From positions 66,851,870-66,913,869 of the forward strand of contig CM043952.1 of assembly GCA_014529385.2 (NCBI GenBank): 62,000 nt of DNA, in the 5' to 3' direction. Of the stretch, positions 40,701 to 51,439 are shown piece by piece; position 1 is the first letter of the stretch, and each line of letters opens with the position of its first letter. Source of the stretch: Adiantum capillus-veneris (lineage: Eukaryota; Streptophyta; Polypodiopsida; Polypodiales; Pteridaceae). The notes beneath the pieces were generated by a model. It was not told where the DNA came from and did not search any database. It saw only the letters and a list, made by a program, of their open reading frames with translations. Position numbers and translations under genes: made by a program.

Positions 40701-41887
40701 CATAAATCTGAACCATCTGAAATGGTAATCAAAATCTTACCAACGCCTTTGATTGGATAAGAAGCATTATTTGCACATGTCACCTTCTTTCCTGCTGGAG
40801 CTGCATCCAATGAACAAAACAAATCCTTCCTTGAAGTAATATGCCTGGATGCACCACTATCAAAGTACCAAATCATTTGTGTCTTGTCAACACTGTAAGC
40901 AGAAAAATTTGAACATACTACAAAAGCATAAGAATCCTGCACAAAGTTTGCAGACTCTTCTTTAGCTGTAGAAGAATCACCAGAAGCTGAAACAACCAAA
41001 CTTGACTCTTTCTTCTTTTCTTTAGCAATTCGCTTTTTACACTCACTAATGTAGTGACCAGGTTTCTTGCAGTAGTGACATTTACCTTTCTTCTTGGACT
41101 TGTCGGAATCACCTTTAGACTTCTCTGAAGATTGTCCTGCACTAGACTGGGAGTGATGAGCACTCTCTTTACCCCTGTTTTTGTTCTGTACAACAAGAGC
41201 ATGATCCATACCATCCACCTGTAAAGACTTGTTCTTACGTGATTGATCCTCCTGCAATAGCAAAGCCACTAACTCTTCAAAATGAAGAGGGTCAGGATTA
41301 GCTCGCAAAGACAGAGTCAAAGAAGTCTGAAAAGTCAAATAAGATGGTGGTAGTGAATTGAGTGTTTTGGAAACCAAGTCCTTCTCTGGAATCACTTCAT
41401 CAATGCTAAGCAATTGCTCTTTAAGATCCCTGATTTTTGTAAGATGCTCGACAATATCGTCACCTTCGTCCATCTGTATTTTGTCAAGTTGTTTCTTCAA
41501 AAACTCTATTCTGGCAGCGTTTCTTCCTCCAAACATAGCTTGCAGAGTGTTCCAAGCATCCTCAGAAGTTCTGCAAGATCTGATATGTGGTGTGATTGTC
41601 CTCTTTATGGTTAAGGCAATCACAGCCATAGCCTGTGCATCTTTAGTATCCCATCTCTTTTGCTCTGGAGTGACTTGTGAGGGTCCTGCACCAACAGCTG
41701 CACCACGACCAGGCGTGGCAGGTGCAATGCTACCTGGACGAACTTCATCTCCAGATACATAATCCCACAATCCTTTACCAACCAAAACATTTTTGGCCAT
41801 AAAAGACCAAAGAGAATAGTTGGTACCATCCAATTTGTCTTCGGATGTAAACGCACCAAAAATCTCTTTCTCCGTAGATTGAGCCAT
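37760..41887 (-). CDS. C1 Gag-Pol polyprotein (about 1375 aa)
   Basis: Single uninterrupted copia frame that encodes all replication proteins. Domains in order: UBN2-type gag (about 20-230), CX2CX4HX4C zinc knuckle CHYCKKPGHYISEC (about 268-281), protease WYFDSGASRH (about 341), integrase with an H...H...C...C zinc region (WHARFGH ... CEGCVLGK), core Asp in HSDVCGP (about 547), RTDRGGEY (about 607) and NGVAERKNRS, reverse transcriptase ending in YVDDMLL (about 1072), and RNase H with DSDWAG (about 1242) and STCEAEYRA. I chose the ATG at 41885-41887 (MAQSTEKE) over one five codons upstream because it fits the start of related polyproteins. After the stop (37760-37762) the sequence still reads REKFEAF...ALGL, the usual copia C-terminus, so the last about 12 residues were lost to a stop. 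The order PR-INT-RT-RH defines copia. Confidence 0.93.
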   Translation of the reverse strand: MAQSTEKEIFGAFTSEDKLDGTNYSLWSFMAKNVLVGKGLWDYVSGDEVRPGSIAPATPGRGAAVGAGPSQVTPEQKRWDTKDAQAMAVIALTIKRTITPHIRSCRTSEDAWNTLQAMFGGRNAARIEFLKKQLDKIQMDEGDDIVEHLTKIRDLKEQLLSIDEVIPEKDLVSKTLNSLPPSYLTFQTSLTLSLRANPDPLHFEELVALLLQEDQSRKNKSLQVDGMDHALVVQNKNRGKESAHHSQSSAGQSSEKSKGDSDKSKKKGKCHYCKKPGHYISECKKRIAKEKKKESSLVVSASGDSSTAKEESANFVQDSYAFVVCSNFSAYSVDKTQMIWYFDSGASRHITSRKDLFCSLDAAPAGKKVTCANNASYPIKGVGKILITISDGSDLCLPDVLYVPGIKKNLLSVSSLAKNGLRVIFEDDRCVVRDRENGYSLITTGTLENGLFVLDRYEKQIQVCIAETKTQAMQDAELWHARFGHVSYGSLMTLQRHNMVHDLSLLEMPPRHVCEGCVLGKMHRFAFSQDGLVRATRKLQLVHSDVCGPMRTPSIGNSLYFVTFIDDFSRFCWVYPLKAKSDVFAVFQHYVAMVENETGCKVQTLRTDRGGEYMSGAFKDFLGKKGIKHQCTMPYTPQQNGVAERKNRSLMETARCMLKAKSLPHKLWMEAVACAAHVLNRCPTRALKTITAYEAWYDKKPSVSYLRVFGCLAYAHIPQQLRGKLDDKAIKCIFVGYSSGSKGYRLYNPATNKIFESRDVIFAETTAQPMVAFDVPHMQTHDVFEGLLPSFVENQDSQQVDNLDQSFDQHVTPHDVEEIVREEQEVLREERTLPKWVQKTLQDSKLDAPLPRKTRAGTTFGREQVDLACFSTLCDADEPDSFEQALECVQWKDAMQQEIDSIHKNHTWDLVDLPTGKKPIGTKWVFKVKRKQDGTVDRYKARLVAKGYAQQKGIDYDETFAPTSHASTVRSLVAIAAHHGWKVHQLDIKTAFLNGDLQEEVYVSQPSGFVVKGQEQKVCRLRKALYGLKQAPRAWYEKIHTYLIGQGFQNSPAESTLYVKKRDGVLIMLTLYVDDMLLTGNTADEIEAFKDALRKTFEMSDLGLLHYYLGIQFVQSEDGIYMLQAKYLHKILDKFGMQNCKPISTPVETGSKLSMHDAGETFDVHTYAAAVGCLIYLAGNTRPDIQFGVSQASRFMHSPGMHHWQAVKRILRYLSGTPNLAMFFPRGDMYGKHSSMQLLGYSDSDWAGDFDTRHSTSGNCFFLGNACISWLSKKQPTVATSTCEAEYRAAFTATVDCVWIRRLLEDLCECQQAPTTIFTDSQSAIAVARNPVFHARTKHIEVHYHYVRERLHAGEITLTYCPTQDNIADLFTKAL

Positions 41888-42272
41888 ACTGTAGATGCAC
41901 ACAAGAGAGCAAAAGAACCTCCAAGAGATTCACAAATCTCCTCTCCAATCCAAGCAAAACTCTACACAAAATCTCAGCACAAAGCTAAGACAAGCTGCTT
42001 CCCAAAAGAACTGTTTACCTGAAGAAAATCTGTCAAAAAGCACACCCTCTTGATCTAAACGCCTCGGAAAAGTAACTTCTGCTACGCTGCTCAGAACGAA
42101 ATTCTGAGGGCTCGAACGGCTTCGAAAGGGGGGTAAAACCCCAGGTCGCCTACTCAGAATACTCCCGGAACGTCGAGGATGCTCCCACGAACAAATTTTC
42201 CAAAAACTGCCTGAAAACTGCGATTGCGCGCGCGGACGCGAAAACGCAAGTAGAGGCTCTGGAAATCACCTT

Positions 42273-42284
42273 GCTCTGATACCA
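42273..42284 (-). other. C1 primer binding site (initiator tRNA-Met)
   Basis: GCTCTGATACCA on the plus strand, i.e. TGGTATCAGAGC on the minus strand, two bases inside the 5' LTR boundary. Confidence 0.95.
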
Positions 42285-42286
42285 AT

Positions 42287-42567
42287 TGTTGAAGATGATG
42301 AAACAGGAAACAGAAGGAAAACAGCAACTCAAAGTAGGAAGAAGATGGAGAAGGAGAAGACACAGAGCTTGTGTACGAGATCTCTGTAGTCTCTCTCTCT
42401 GTATTGGAATAATAATTGTGTTGTACAAACTCAGAGCTACAAAGCTTATATGAAACCCTAAGAGATAAGGTGTCCTTTCACACCGGATGTCCAGGGGGAA
42501 AAACCCAGTGGGAGAAAAGTGCCCCTGGTGAAGCGCGTATACACACTAACACTACTACATGTCTACA
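42287..42567 (-). repeat. C1 5' LTR (281 bp)
   Basis: Identical to 37378-37658 apart from one base (ggaaaac against ggaagac). Followed by the duplication ATGGA (42568-42572). Confidence 0.95.
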
Positions 42568-43046
42568 ATGGAGCGTAGCACAATGGCACTTTTCATCCAA
42601 AACTTGTTCATCTCCTCGAGCTCTTCGATTTGAGTTCTAGGTTTGCGCAATCAGAGTTCACAGCAGAAAGTTATGCTGTTTTTACTGCAATTGAGCTTGA
42701 AGCAGCTTTCTTCGTCCTACTTCTTCGTGAATCGTCCGCGATCATTTTTGTTATTTTGGTGTTAAATTTTTTGAGAAGATTTAGCTTTTTGCTATTCGTA
42801 TTATGGCCGTCAATCTTGCGTCTCACGCCACTCTATTTTGAGGACTCTTTTATTATTAACGTCTCCTTTACCCTGCCCTTTTTGGGTGACGTCTCTCACA
42901 TCTTTGGAAGTTCCTTGAGCATCCTTCTTACGTTTATCGTTGACAGAACGCAGTCCTCATATCTCTCTCATTCTCAATTGCGGCCTTCACCATATATGGT
43001 GTGCAAATTCTGCGATCTTATCTTATACGTCTTCTCGCAACAAGAT
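42568..43046 (+). other. C2 leader, right part
   Basis: Untranslated leader between the C1 insertion and the gag start. The frame is open upstream of gag from 42630 but reads hydrophobic, unusual sequence, so I treat it as non-coding. Confidence 0.6.
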
Positions 43047-43562
43047 ATGGCTATGAATATTCTCGTCAACGGCTTTCCTTTTGGCCAGCGTTCTGTTCCT
43101 CCTTTCCAAGGTCAAGGTTTTCCAGGCTGGAAAGCAAAGATGTTGTTAATTCTTGAAGGCGATGAACTCTCCGATGTTGTTCTTGGAAATCGGGTTTGTC
43201 CGCCTCAGCCTATTGATACGGATAATGATAACGTGCTTATCACTGAAGGACCTATATTTGAAGATTGGAATGTTGCCTATACGGATTGGCAACGACGTGG
43301 TAAAGCAGCTCGTCGGTATATTCTTTCTGATCTTACTGATTCCCTTTTGCTTGATATGTACGAACTGCCTACTTCCCACGACGTATGGAAGTACCTTATT
43401 GCAAACTTTCAAAAGAAATTTGTCACAGAAATACTTTATTTGAGAGGGTTGCTTAACAAGTTACAATATGAAGTTGGTACTGCCATGACGGGACATATTG
43501 AATCTTTCAAATCTATTATTAATCAACTTGGTGTTGTCGGTGATCCTGTTCCACAACAGTAA
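43047..43562 (+). pseudogene. C2 gag, N-terminal part up to a premature stop
   Basis: Starts MAMNILVNGFPFGQRSVPPF and contains the UBN2/gag pattern (FPGWKAKMLLILEGDEL, DVWKYLIANF, GLLNKLQYEVGTAMTGHIESF). It ends in TAA (43560-43562) in the middle of the conserved gag stretch DPVPQQ*LITLLLDTVKDS. The downstream frame continues in phase to the end of pol, so a single base change explains the break; readthrough is possible but less likely, because the stop lies inside gag and not at a domain border. Confidence 0.8.
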
Positions 43563-46500
43563 CTGATTACACTTCTCCTTGATACGGTGAAGGACTCTTC
43601 TTATGATAACATTGTTACTATTATCTCTAATAAAGATGGTCTTGATTTCGACCAAGCCTACATGTCTTTAATTGAATACTCTCAACATCAAGAACGTCGT
43701 AATGCTAGTCATGATACAGCTATGATTTCACACGAGGAGACTGAGTCACAACAGATGGAACGGGCTTTTTATGCTCGAAGGCGTCCATTTCAACGAGGAA
43801 ACTGCAGAGGTGGCCATCGCGGTAATATTTTCTCTCGTCTCAAATTTCCTAATAAGCAATGTTCTTACTGCAACAGAAATGGCCATACTGAAGATGATTG
43901 TTGGGCATGTCAATATGATGAAGAACACAATATTGCCACAAAACAACCACGTTTATCTAGAGACTCTTCTTCTTCTTCTTGTAAATATTGTGGACGATCT
44001 GATCATCTCACTCATATGTGCTATAAGTGTCGATTCGACACAGATCGGAATAGAGCATATGCTACTGAACATCGAAACAACATTGTACCAGGAACAAGCT
44101 GTGTCCTATGTTTAGTTTCTCCAGACATAATACTTCATGTACGCGATGGATCACTTTTTATTGTCAATTCTGGTGCTACAGGAAATATGACATATCAGTC
44201 TAAGTGGCTCCATAACTATCATCCACTACCAGTTCAACGTGTTGTTTATCTTGCTGATGATACTACTTGTCAAGTAAAGGGTATTGGAGACTTATATCTT
44301 GGTACCTTATCTTCTTCCACTCGAATTTTGCGAGGAGTATTACATGTACCAGATCTTCAACATAATCTTCTTTCAGTTGCTAGACTTGTTGATCTTGGTC
44401 TGTTTGTTGGATTTGATCATACCAAATGCCGAATTGAGAAAGATGGACAGACTATAGCCACTGCTCCTCGAAATGGTAATTTGTTTGAACTCTCTCTCAA
44501 CGATGTTATAGCAAATGTTGTCACTGCTCCAGGTGATCATGATTGCAAAGTATGGCATCACCGTTTTGTTCATACTGATTTCTCAAAACTCCTTGATCTT
44601 CAACGTCGTGATCTTGTTCATGGCATGGATCTTAAAGCCCATCCTCATATGGGAATTTGTGAATTTTGTGCTCTTGGGAAACACAATCGCAAACCCTTTC
44701 CTCTTTCAAATACAACTCATTCTCATGACATATTGGATCTTGTTCATACTGATATATGTGGACCTCTACCTTCTTCGAGATCACAATATCGCTACTTCAT
44801 TACTTTCATTGATGATTTCTCAAGGTATACGACTGTATTTCTACTTAGACAAAAATCTGAAGCCTTATCTGTTTTCAAACAATTCCACAAGGCTGCAGAC
44901 CTTCAAACTAGTTGTCGCCTTAAGAAGCTTCGTAGTGACAATGGAGGCGAATATGTTTCTCGAGAGTTTGTGAGTTACTATGCTGACAGTGGAATTCATC
45001 ATGAACACACTATTCCATATTCGCCTCAACAGAACGGTGTTGCTGAACGAAAGAATCGCACTATTCTCAATGCTGTAAGATGTATACTGATTCATTCTGG
45101 CTTATCTCGTGTTTTTTGGGCTGAAGCTACTTTGACAGCAATATTTATTCAGAATCATCTTCCTACTACTGCACCCTCTGGTAAGATACCCATCACAGCA
45201 TGGACAGGTGACATTCCTTCTGTATCTCATTTTCGAACCTTTGGATGTATTGCTTATATTCATGTTCCCCAAGAAACACAAACAAAGCTTGATGCTCCTG
45301 GTCTTAAAGTTATTTTTATTGGATATTCTGACACTTTCAAAGGCTACAAATTCTATGACCCTTCCTCCAAGAAAGTAATTGTGAATCGTGATGCTACTTT
45401 TAACGAACAGCTTATGGGAGGCTCATGGTCCATGGATGATTCTGATGATACTAAATCATTGCTTCAAGATTTTCCATTTCTTTCAAAAGATGAAACTCTT
45501 CCTATAGAGCAACTTTCCTCTTCACAACCATCCATTCCGAATGTTGCCAATGATGATATTGATATTTTTGTTGATCTGCCTATTGATTTTGAACATGGCT
45601 CATGTCATGTTTATGATGACGATATTGCTAATAATGCTTTTTCTACTTCCAAAGATCCCATTACTTATGATGAAGCTATCTCTTCACCACAAAAGGATCA
45701 ATGGCAAGAGGCTATGGAAGCAGAGTACGATTCTCTTATCTCTAAAGGTACATGGATACTAACTGAATTACCTCCTGGTCGTACAGCTATTAAATGTAAG
45801 TGGGTGTATAAGACAAAAGTAAAAGCAGATGGATCTTTTGACAAGTTCAAGGCATGCTTAGTTGCAAAAGGTTACTCACAAGTAGCTGGTGTTGATTATC
45901 AAGAGACTTTTTCACCAGTTGTTCGCATTACAAGTGTTCGAGTTTTATTGGCATTTGCTGTTCAATTTGATTTAGAAGCTCATCAAATGGATGTGCGAAC
46001 TGCTTTTCTTAATGGTGACTTGGAAGAGGAAATTTATATGGAACAACCAGAAGGGTTTGTTATTCCAGGTAAAGAAGACCTTGTTGCTCAACTCCATAAG
46101 GCACTATATGGTCTCAAACAAGCTTCGCGAGCCTGGTATACAAAATTTGATCTTTTTCTCACCTCTAAAGGATTCATGTCTTGCTCGTCAGACCCCAACT
46201 TATACATAAAATGCCAAGGTAGCAGTTTTGTGATTCTTGCTCTATATGTGGATGATACCATCCTTGTTTCCAATGATTTGGGATTTCTTCAGCAAGTGAA
46301 AAAGTTATTGTCTTCTACATTTGATATGGTGGATCTTGTAGAGATTCACTCGTTTCTTGGCATTCAAATCCAACGGAACCGTACAAAAGGTATTTTATTC
46401 CTTCGACAGTCAAAGTTTATTGCAGATACTATTCAAAAATTTGGTATGGAATCTGCACATTTAGCCAACACACCTTGTATTGCGAGCTCTACGAAGAACA

Positions 46501-47234
46501 CTTCTGACAATGGCGGTCAACTTGTCACAAATCAACCTTATGCTAACTTGATTGGATGTCTTCAGTTTGTTGGCATGAACACTCGTCATGATATTCTGTT
46601 TGCTGCTAATTATCTTGGACAACATCTTGCATGTCCTTCTCTTAAGCATTGGTCTGCTGCAAAGCGTGTGTTGAAATACTTGAAAGGCACTACAGATTTT
46701 GGTTTAGTCTATCGACGACAACTCACATCGGATTCTATGCAATCTCTTTCTCTTTTGGGTTACACAGATGCAGACTGGGCAAGCTCACATTTATCTATGC
46801 GATCTACTAGTGGAAATTGCTTCTTTATAAATGGTTGTCTTGTTTCTTGGACTGGCAAGAAACAACGTTGTGTTGCAGTTTCTACGACTGAGTCAGAATA
46901 TGTTGCGGCATCACTTACAGCTCGTGAGTTGATTTGGATTCGACAAATGCTGGTTGATATTGGTCACTCTCCTCTTTCTAGCACACCCTTGCGGTGTGAC
47001 AACCAAAGTGCTATTAGTCTTGCAAAAGACTATGTTCAACATGATAAGTCAAAGCACATTGCTGTCCATTATCATTATGTCAGGTATGAAGTACGCAAAG
47101 GAACCATTATGGTTGAGCACTGTCGAAGTGACCAGATGATTGCAGACATTTTGACCAAAGGCCTCAACGAGTCACGTTTCATCCTCTTGCGCTCGGAGCT
47201 TGGAGTTGCTTCGACCTCACTCTTTCTAGATTAG
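43563..47234 (+). pseudogene. C2 rest of gag and pol (frame from 43587 onward 1215 codons)
   Basis: Continues the gag frame. Two CX2CX4HX4C zinc knuckles (CSYCNRNGHTEDDC near 43860, CKYCGRSDHLTHMC near 43980) are present. The protease site reads VNSGATGNM: the catalytic Asp is Asn (codon 44166-44168), which should abolish processing. Integrase has HTDICGPL, RSDNGGEY and NGVAERKNRT. Reverse transcriptase has WVYKTKVKADGSFDKFKACLVAKG and ALYVDDTIL, RNase H has YTDADWASS and STTESEYVAAS. It ends in LGVASTSLFLD then stop, about 250 bp before the 3' LTR. Apart from the stop at 43560 and the Asp change, the gene looks fresh, so it died recently or can be helped in trans. Confidence 0.88.
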
Positions 47235-47482
47235 CTTCTTTGCTATTGTAATAGCTTTGTACATATGACATTGTAATATTTTAGGTACCATGCACTATGC
47301 ACACTCCACATTTGCACATTGTGATCTCTAAGTCACTTGAATATTTGTACATAGATGCACAATTCACTTTCACATCATCATCCCTGGTTCATATTTTCAC
47401 ATTGTATAGGGGCTTGGGTTTTTCCCTTGAACTCCCCAAGGGTTTTTTCATCCAAAGCTAGAGACCTTTGTTTGAGTGGGGG
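47235..47482 (+). other. C2 3' untranslated region and polypurine tract
   Basis: Short AT-rich stretch ending in the purine tract gagtgggggtg before the LTR TG at 47483. Confidence 0.75.
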
Positions 47483-47627
47483 TGTTGGAGCTATATATGG
47501 CTCACTCTACTCAACTTGGTCTCACCTATATATTTGTATCTTGTCCTCAATATGAATCAGTCTTTGGGAGCGTATATGGTGTGTCTCTTGTCTCATCTCT
47601 CTCTCTCTTTCTCTCTACATCTCAACA
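47483..47627 (+). repeat. C2 3' LTR (145 bp)
   Basis: Matches 36940-37082; followed by ATTTA (47628-47632). Confidence 0.95.
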
Positions 47628-47632
47628 ATTTA

Positions 47633-47824
47633 TGACCAGCCGGCTAGTTTGTACTCACTTTGACCATTCAAGAAATCTATAAAGTAAATACGTGCAAGAG
47701 GAAAATGGTCACTCTTGCACGCGCGGAGATTGCACCCAGCACCTGTGTCTATTCTTCTCTCCTCTCTCTTGCCGTGCCAGTGTGGTACTACGCTCTAGGA
47801 GGCGCATCTGCACCTGCTCTTCTG

Positions 47825-47866
<42 letters not shown>

Positions 47867-50013
47867 ATGTCTCTCTATATTGCGTATGGCGTGGAATACA
47901 TGCAAGGATGGTTGTCAGGTATTCAGCTTTGTCGATTTATGGGCTTGCAATATGTTGTTTTCTCTATTTTGCAGGGCCACCACGTTCCCCATTTGTAGCA
48001 GTGGTATTAGAGCATTGGAGACGCTCCTATTAACATACGCATGATGGAGAAATGTATTTACAGAGATAAGTGCATTTAACTGAATTTTTTTTTGTTTTGT
48101 TTAATTTTATCGATTACTATTCCTTAATATCACTTGTTAAGTAAAATAGATTCGACTAGGATAACAAGACATATTTATGAATTTTGGGAATTATTCAAGT
48201 CCCATTTCTTCAAATGAGACTTGAAATTGCAGCATTTTTTTCTAAGTTTGACCTCATGGTTGTTTGTGGGGACCCTTTGTGCCATATAAAATGAAGCACT
48301 AGTGCATGAACCAGGGGATGAAACTTAAGCTCAAGCCTCACTTGTTGCTACTATGTGGGATATAAAAAATATTTAATTTGAGTTCGAGCCTCATATGGCT
48401 CGCTTAAACTAGCAGGTGAACACACTCAAACTTAGTTCAAGGCACTAGCACATGGATGTGAGACTCAAACCTAAGTTCAATCCTCACTTATTGTTGCTCT
48501 ATATGATATTAAGAGGAGGTTTGAAGCTAATTAGAGCATCACATGGCTCACTTAAACCATGAGGCTCAAACCTAGTTCAAGACAATTCTATGTGACTAGA
48601 GGATGGTATCATAAATTTAGCCTTAACACTTAGCCATATCCTCATCACACACATATATTTTTGTGTTTGTGTATATAAAATGACAAATCATTTGGAAACA
48701 TATTTTTAACATTATTGACATGAAAGAGTAACTTTTATGGCAAAAAAAATGGAAGAGTAAATTTTTAACAATATTCATCAAACATTGCGCTAATCAAAAC
48801 AATATATATATTGTGTGCAAATTCAAGACATTTTAAAGAGAGACCAATGGAATCAAAAGAATCATCAAACAGTACAATGTTAAGAAACTAGGATAAAAAA
48901 TGAGCAACAAATTGGACTTGTTCACAAGCCCTTACTAAAGCACTTTTCATGCTGAGGGGATCTCAAATGAGGATGGTGTTTAGAAACACCAAGATAACAA
49001 ATGAAGAAAAAAAAAGATACTAACACTTGCATTCTTAGTTATGTAGGCAATTCATATTTACAATAAGATAAACGCAAGTTTCTAAGCAATACCAAGTGGT
49101 TAACCTAATACATACGTGTCCTTAGAAATTGTGTTTCCTCTTAGACATACTCTATTTCTCTATTGCAAGCCAATTCATTTACTAGAGTGCTACAAGTATA
49201 TCCCTGCTTGTCTTTGCATAAATCAATCTAGGTAGCCATGCAATTGTTGTTCCCCTGAAAAAAAAAAATCTATTCACTTGATACTTTATTTTTGTCTTTG
49301 CAAAAATAAAGTATGTTTGTGCATATTCCACTTACAGGAGAGGGGAGGGCGTCTCTTTCATCACAAAGGTAGGGACTCTCTCTTATGAAGAGAATGACCA
49401 TCATGCTTACTATTCCAATTGAATAATATGTAGATATAGGCTACTTCCATGATATTATTTTCATGGATTTGTACCACTCCATTACATTTTATATCTTAAA
49501 CATTAATAGATAAAGATAAACACGTCACTATCTAGCAAAACAAAGAGTATAGGGGTATATTTTTTGAGTTCTTGGGTCCAAATAAACCACTACTTGTCAT
49601 ATGCTAAATTGTCAAGGGCATCTCTTTAAGAGCAAAGGGAGGAATATTTTCTAATGAAGAACACAAGCATGCCTGCTTTTACAACTAAATAACACATATA
49701 TGAAGGATATGTCCAGGATACAATTTCATGGGGATGGTATCCTTTTCTTATCTTCAATAGGTTAAGAGTAGCTAAACAAACCAAAAGAATCCTTATCATT
49801 TAGCATCAAAGAGGAGAGGACTGTGGTTCATCACTTAAATGCACAACCTTATACTACATGCTTGATTGGAGGAGGACATCTCTTTGAGCACGAATGCTAG
49901 AATTGTCTCTAGTTGATGAGTATAAGCATGCTTGCTTTTGGGAGAGGGTAGTATGTATTATGGGATCTAGTTTCATGAGATAGTTCCATGGAGCCTCAAG
50001 GGGTGCACTATTA
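47633..50013. other. Decayed spacer with CT microsatellite and a possible old primer site
   Basis: (CT)n runs over about 47828-47863. TGGTATTAGAGC at 48002-48013 differs by one base from the initiator-Met primer site and follows ...gtagca, so an old copia 5' LTR may end at about 48000; its start could not be fixed. 48290-48600 holds degenerate copies of the motif also found at 54.3-55.2 kb (gaggctcaaacctaagttc). No gene seen. Confidence 0.5.
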
Positions 50014-50018
50014 GTAAC

Positions 50019-50341
50019 TGTTAGGAATTGGATCGTGCTAGCTACGGTGGATGAAAGAGAAACATAGTGTCAATGTGTGAGTGTGTGTGTGTAATCAAGA
50101 TTATCACTCAAGTGAATTAGGTTCCAAGATAGAATTAGCTTGGACTCATAAACACAATCTTGAGTATTGACTTAGCTTAGCACAAGCTCACCATAGACAA
50201 GCATGTAGTGCAAAATCGAGTTGTGTTTATTCATTCATGAAATGAGCTTTAAGTAGCTCTACAGCCTTGCTCCACAGCATGTGGGATAAATCCACTCTCT
50301 TCTCCTTGACTCACACTTTAGGACAAAGCTCACACTTTACA
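50019..50341 (-). repeat. C3 3' LTR (323 bp)
   Basis: Plus-strand ends TGTTAGGAATTGG and CACACTTTACA. It contains a short TG run near 50080-50092. Confidence 0.88.
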
Positions 50342-50389
50342 ATCCTCCCCTTGAGGTTTGGACTAAGACAAGATACTGAAGATGCATGA

Positions 50390-50549
50390 TCCACACAGGC
50401 TAACAAAAATCCACATAGGATGGTGATATCCACACAGGAAAATAAAGTCCACAAAGGATGGTGATATCCACACAGGACAGTAAAATCCACACAAGAAAAA
50501 TCCACAAAGGATGGTGATGTCCACACAGGATTATAAGATCCACACAGGA
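50390..50549. repeat. 19-bp-period minisatellite inside C3
   Basis: Nine copies of TCCACACAGGA-like 11-mers start at 50390, 50410, 50429, 50448, 50467, 50486, 50501, 50520 and 50539, mostly 19 bp apart. The period is not a multiple of three, so it is not coding. Tandem repeats next to the 3' LTR are common in plant LTR elements. Confidence 0.9.
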
Positions 50550-50584
50550 AAAAGTCCTCCCCTACAAGTAGAGAGTGTGGATCT

Positions 50585-51060
50585 TCAAAATGGGTCTTCA
50601 TAAAAGACAATGTTGCTCTCGTCTTCATCCTTTTTGTCTTCTACTATGTGAGTTGATCCTCTGTCAGGTCTCTTGCCTTCGTTGCTTCTACTGTTGCTTT
50701 CAACTTCTTCATGGTCGGACTTTGTATCGTCCCCTCGAATGAGTGCTTCTGTCCCCCTTTTTGTTGTGCAATCAGGTTTTATTCCATGCGTCATAATGAC
50801 ATGCAACAATATGCTAAAATATCCTATGAAAAGGTTTATGCAAAAATTAATGCTCTCTTCCATCTTGGTCATACTCTGAGAGCCCAAGCATGCGGTGTTT
50901 TTCATACTCATTGTCACAAAGTCTTCACACATGGAGAGATTTTAGCAATTTGGAGACTCTCCAATGCCAATGTCTATCCCATTACAAGAGCACATAATGT
51001 CATCCATGTAGACAAATATAATTACATACATTGCAATAAGTTGTTGTTCTTGGCTGCAAG
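50585..51060 (-). pseudogene. C3 reverse transcriptase remnant
   Basis: On the minus strand about 51040-51000 reads YVIIFVYMDDIM, resembling the copia RT catalytic box (LYVDDM). Downstream frames (50932-50585) show a few more copia-like spacings, then a charged D/E/K-rich stretch without known match. Stops are frequent. The assignment rests mostly on the YMDD box and its place within C3. Confidence 0.4.
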
Positions 51061-51439
51061 ATTTGAAAAGATTTTAATGAGAAAGAGAGTAAGAGAAAGT
51101 TTCTTTGAATTTTGTGAAGCTCCTCTTCACGGGTGTGAAGCTACTCTTCACAAAAAAAATCGCTTGATTGTTCGAGGAAGCTTTTGTCCTGAAAATCTTG
51201 TTCCTTTGATAAGCTTTTGATGCTCTTTACTTTAAGCCTTTGAAGTTCTTGAAAGTCTCCTTTGGATGTTGGAATCTACCCTTGGATTGAAGATCCCATG
51301 TTGCTTCAGGTTTGCTGCAGGTGGGAATTGTTTTGAAATAACCAAATGAAAGCTTTTTGAAGTTCTTTGGACAAGAACTGTTGAATGAATTTGATGCTTC
51401 TTGAGATCAAAACCTTTGGTAGCATTCAGAAGGTGGTCT

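Larger units (their letters stand above)
37378..42567 (-). mobile_element. C1: young, apparently intact Ty1/copia retrotransposon nested in C2
   Basis: 281-bp LTRs (37378-37658 and 42287-42567) differ by a single base by my reading. The target duplication ATGGA is perfect (37373-37377, 42568-42572). The minus strand carries, in order, 5' LTR, initiator-Met primer site, one long gag-pol frame, polypurine tract and 3' LTR. Total 5,190 bp. Nothing disabling was found in the core domains. Confidence 0.95.
36940..47627 (+). mobile_element. C2: Ty1/copia retrotransposon, interrupted by C1
   Basis: Short LTRs (36940-37082 and 47483-47627, TGTTGGAGC...CTCAACA) flank an initiator-Met primer site and a gag-pol frame on the plus strand. 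The target duplication ATTTA (36935-36939, 47628-47632) is perfect. Without the nested C1 (37378-42567 plus a 5-bp duplication) the element is about 5.5 kb. By eye the LTRs differ at about three places, mostly in a CT run. One stop codon in gag and a lost catalytic Asp in the protease disable it. Confidence 0.95.

Noticed and set aside
50711-51220. 169-codon plus-strand frame in C3
   Set aside because: The opposite strand carries the RT trace that fits the LTR orientation; the plus frame shows no domain.
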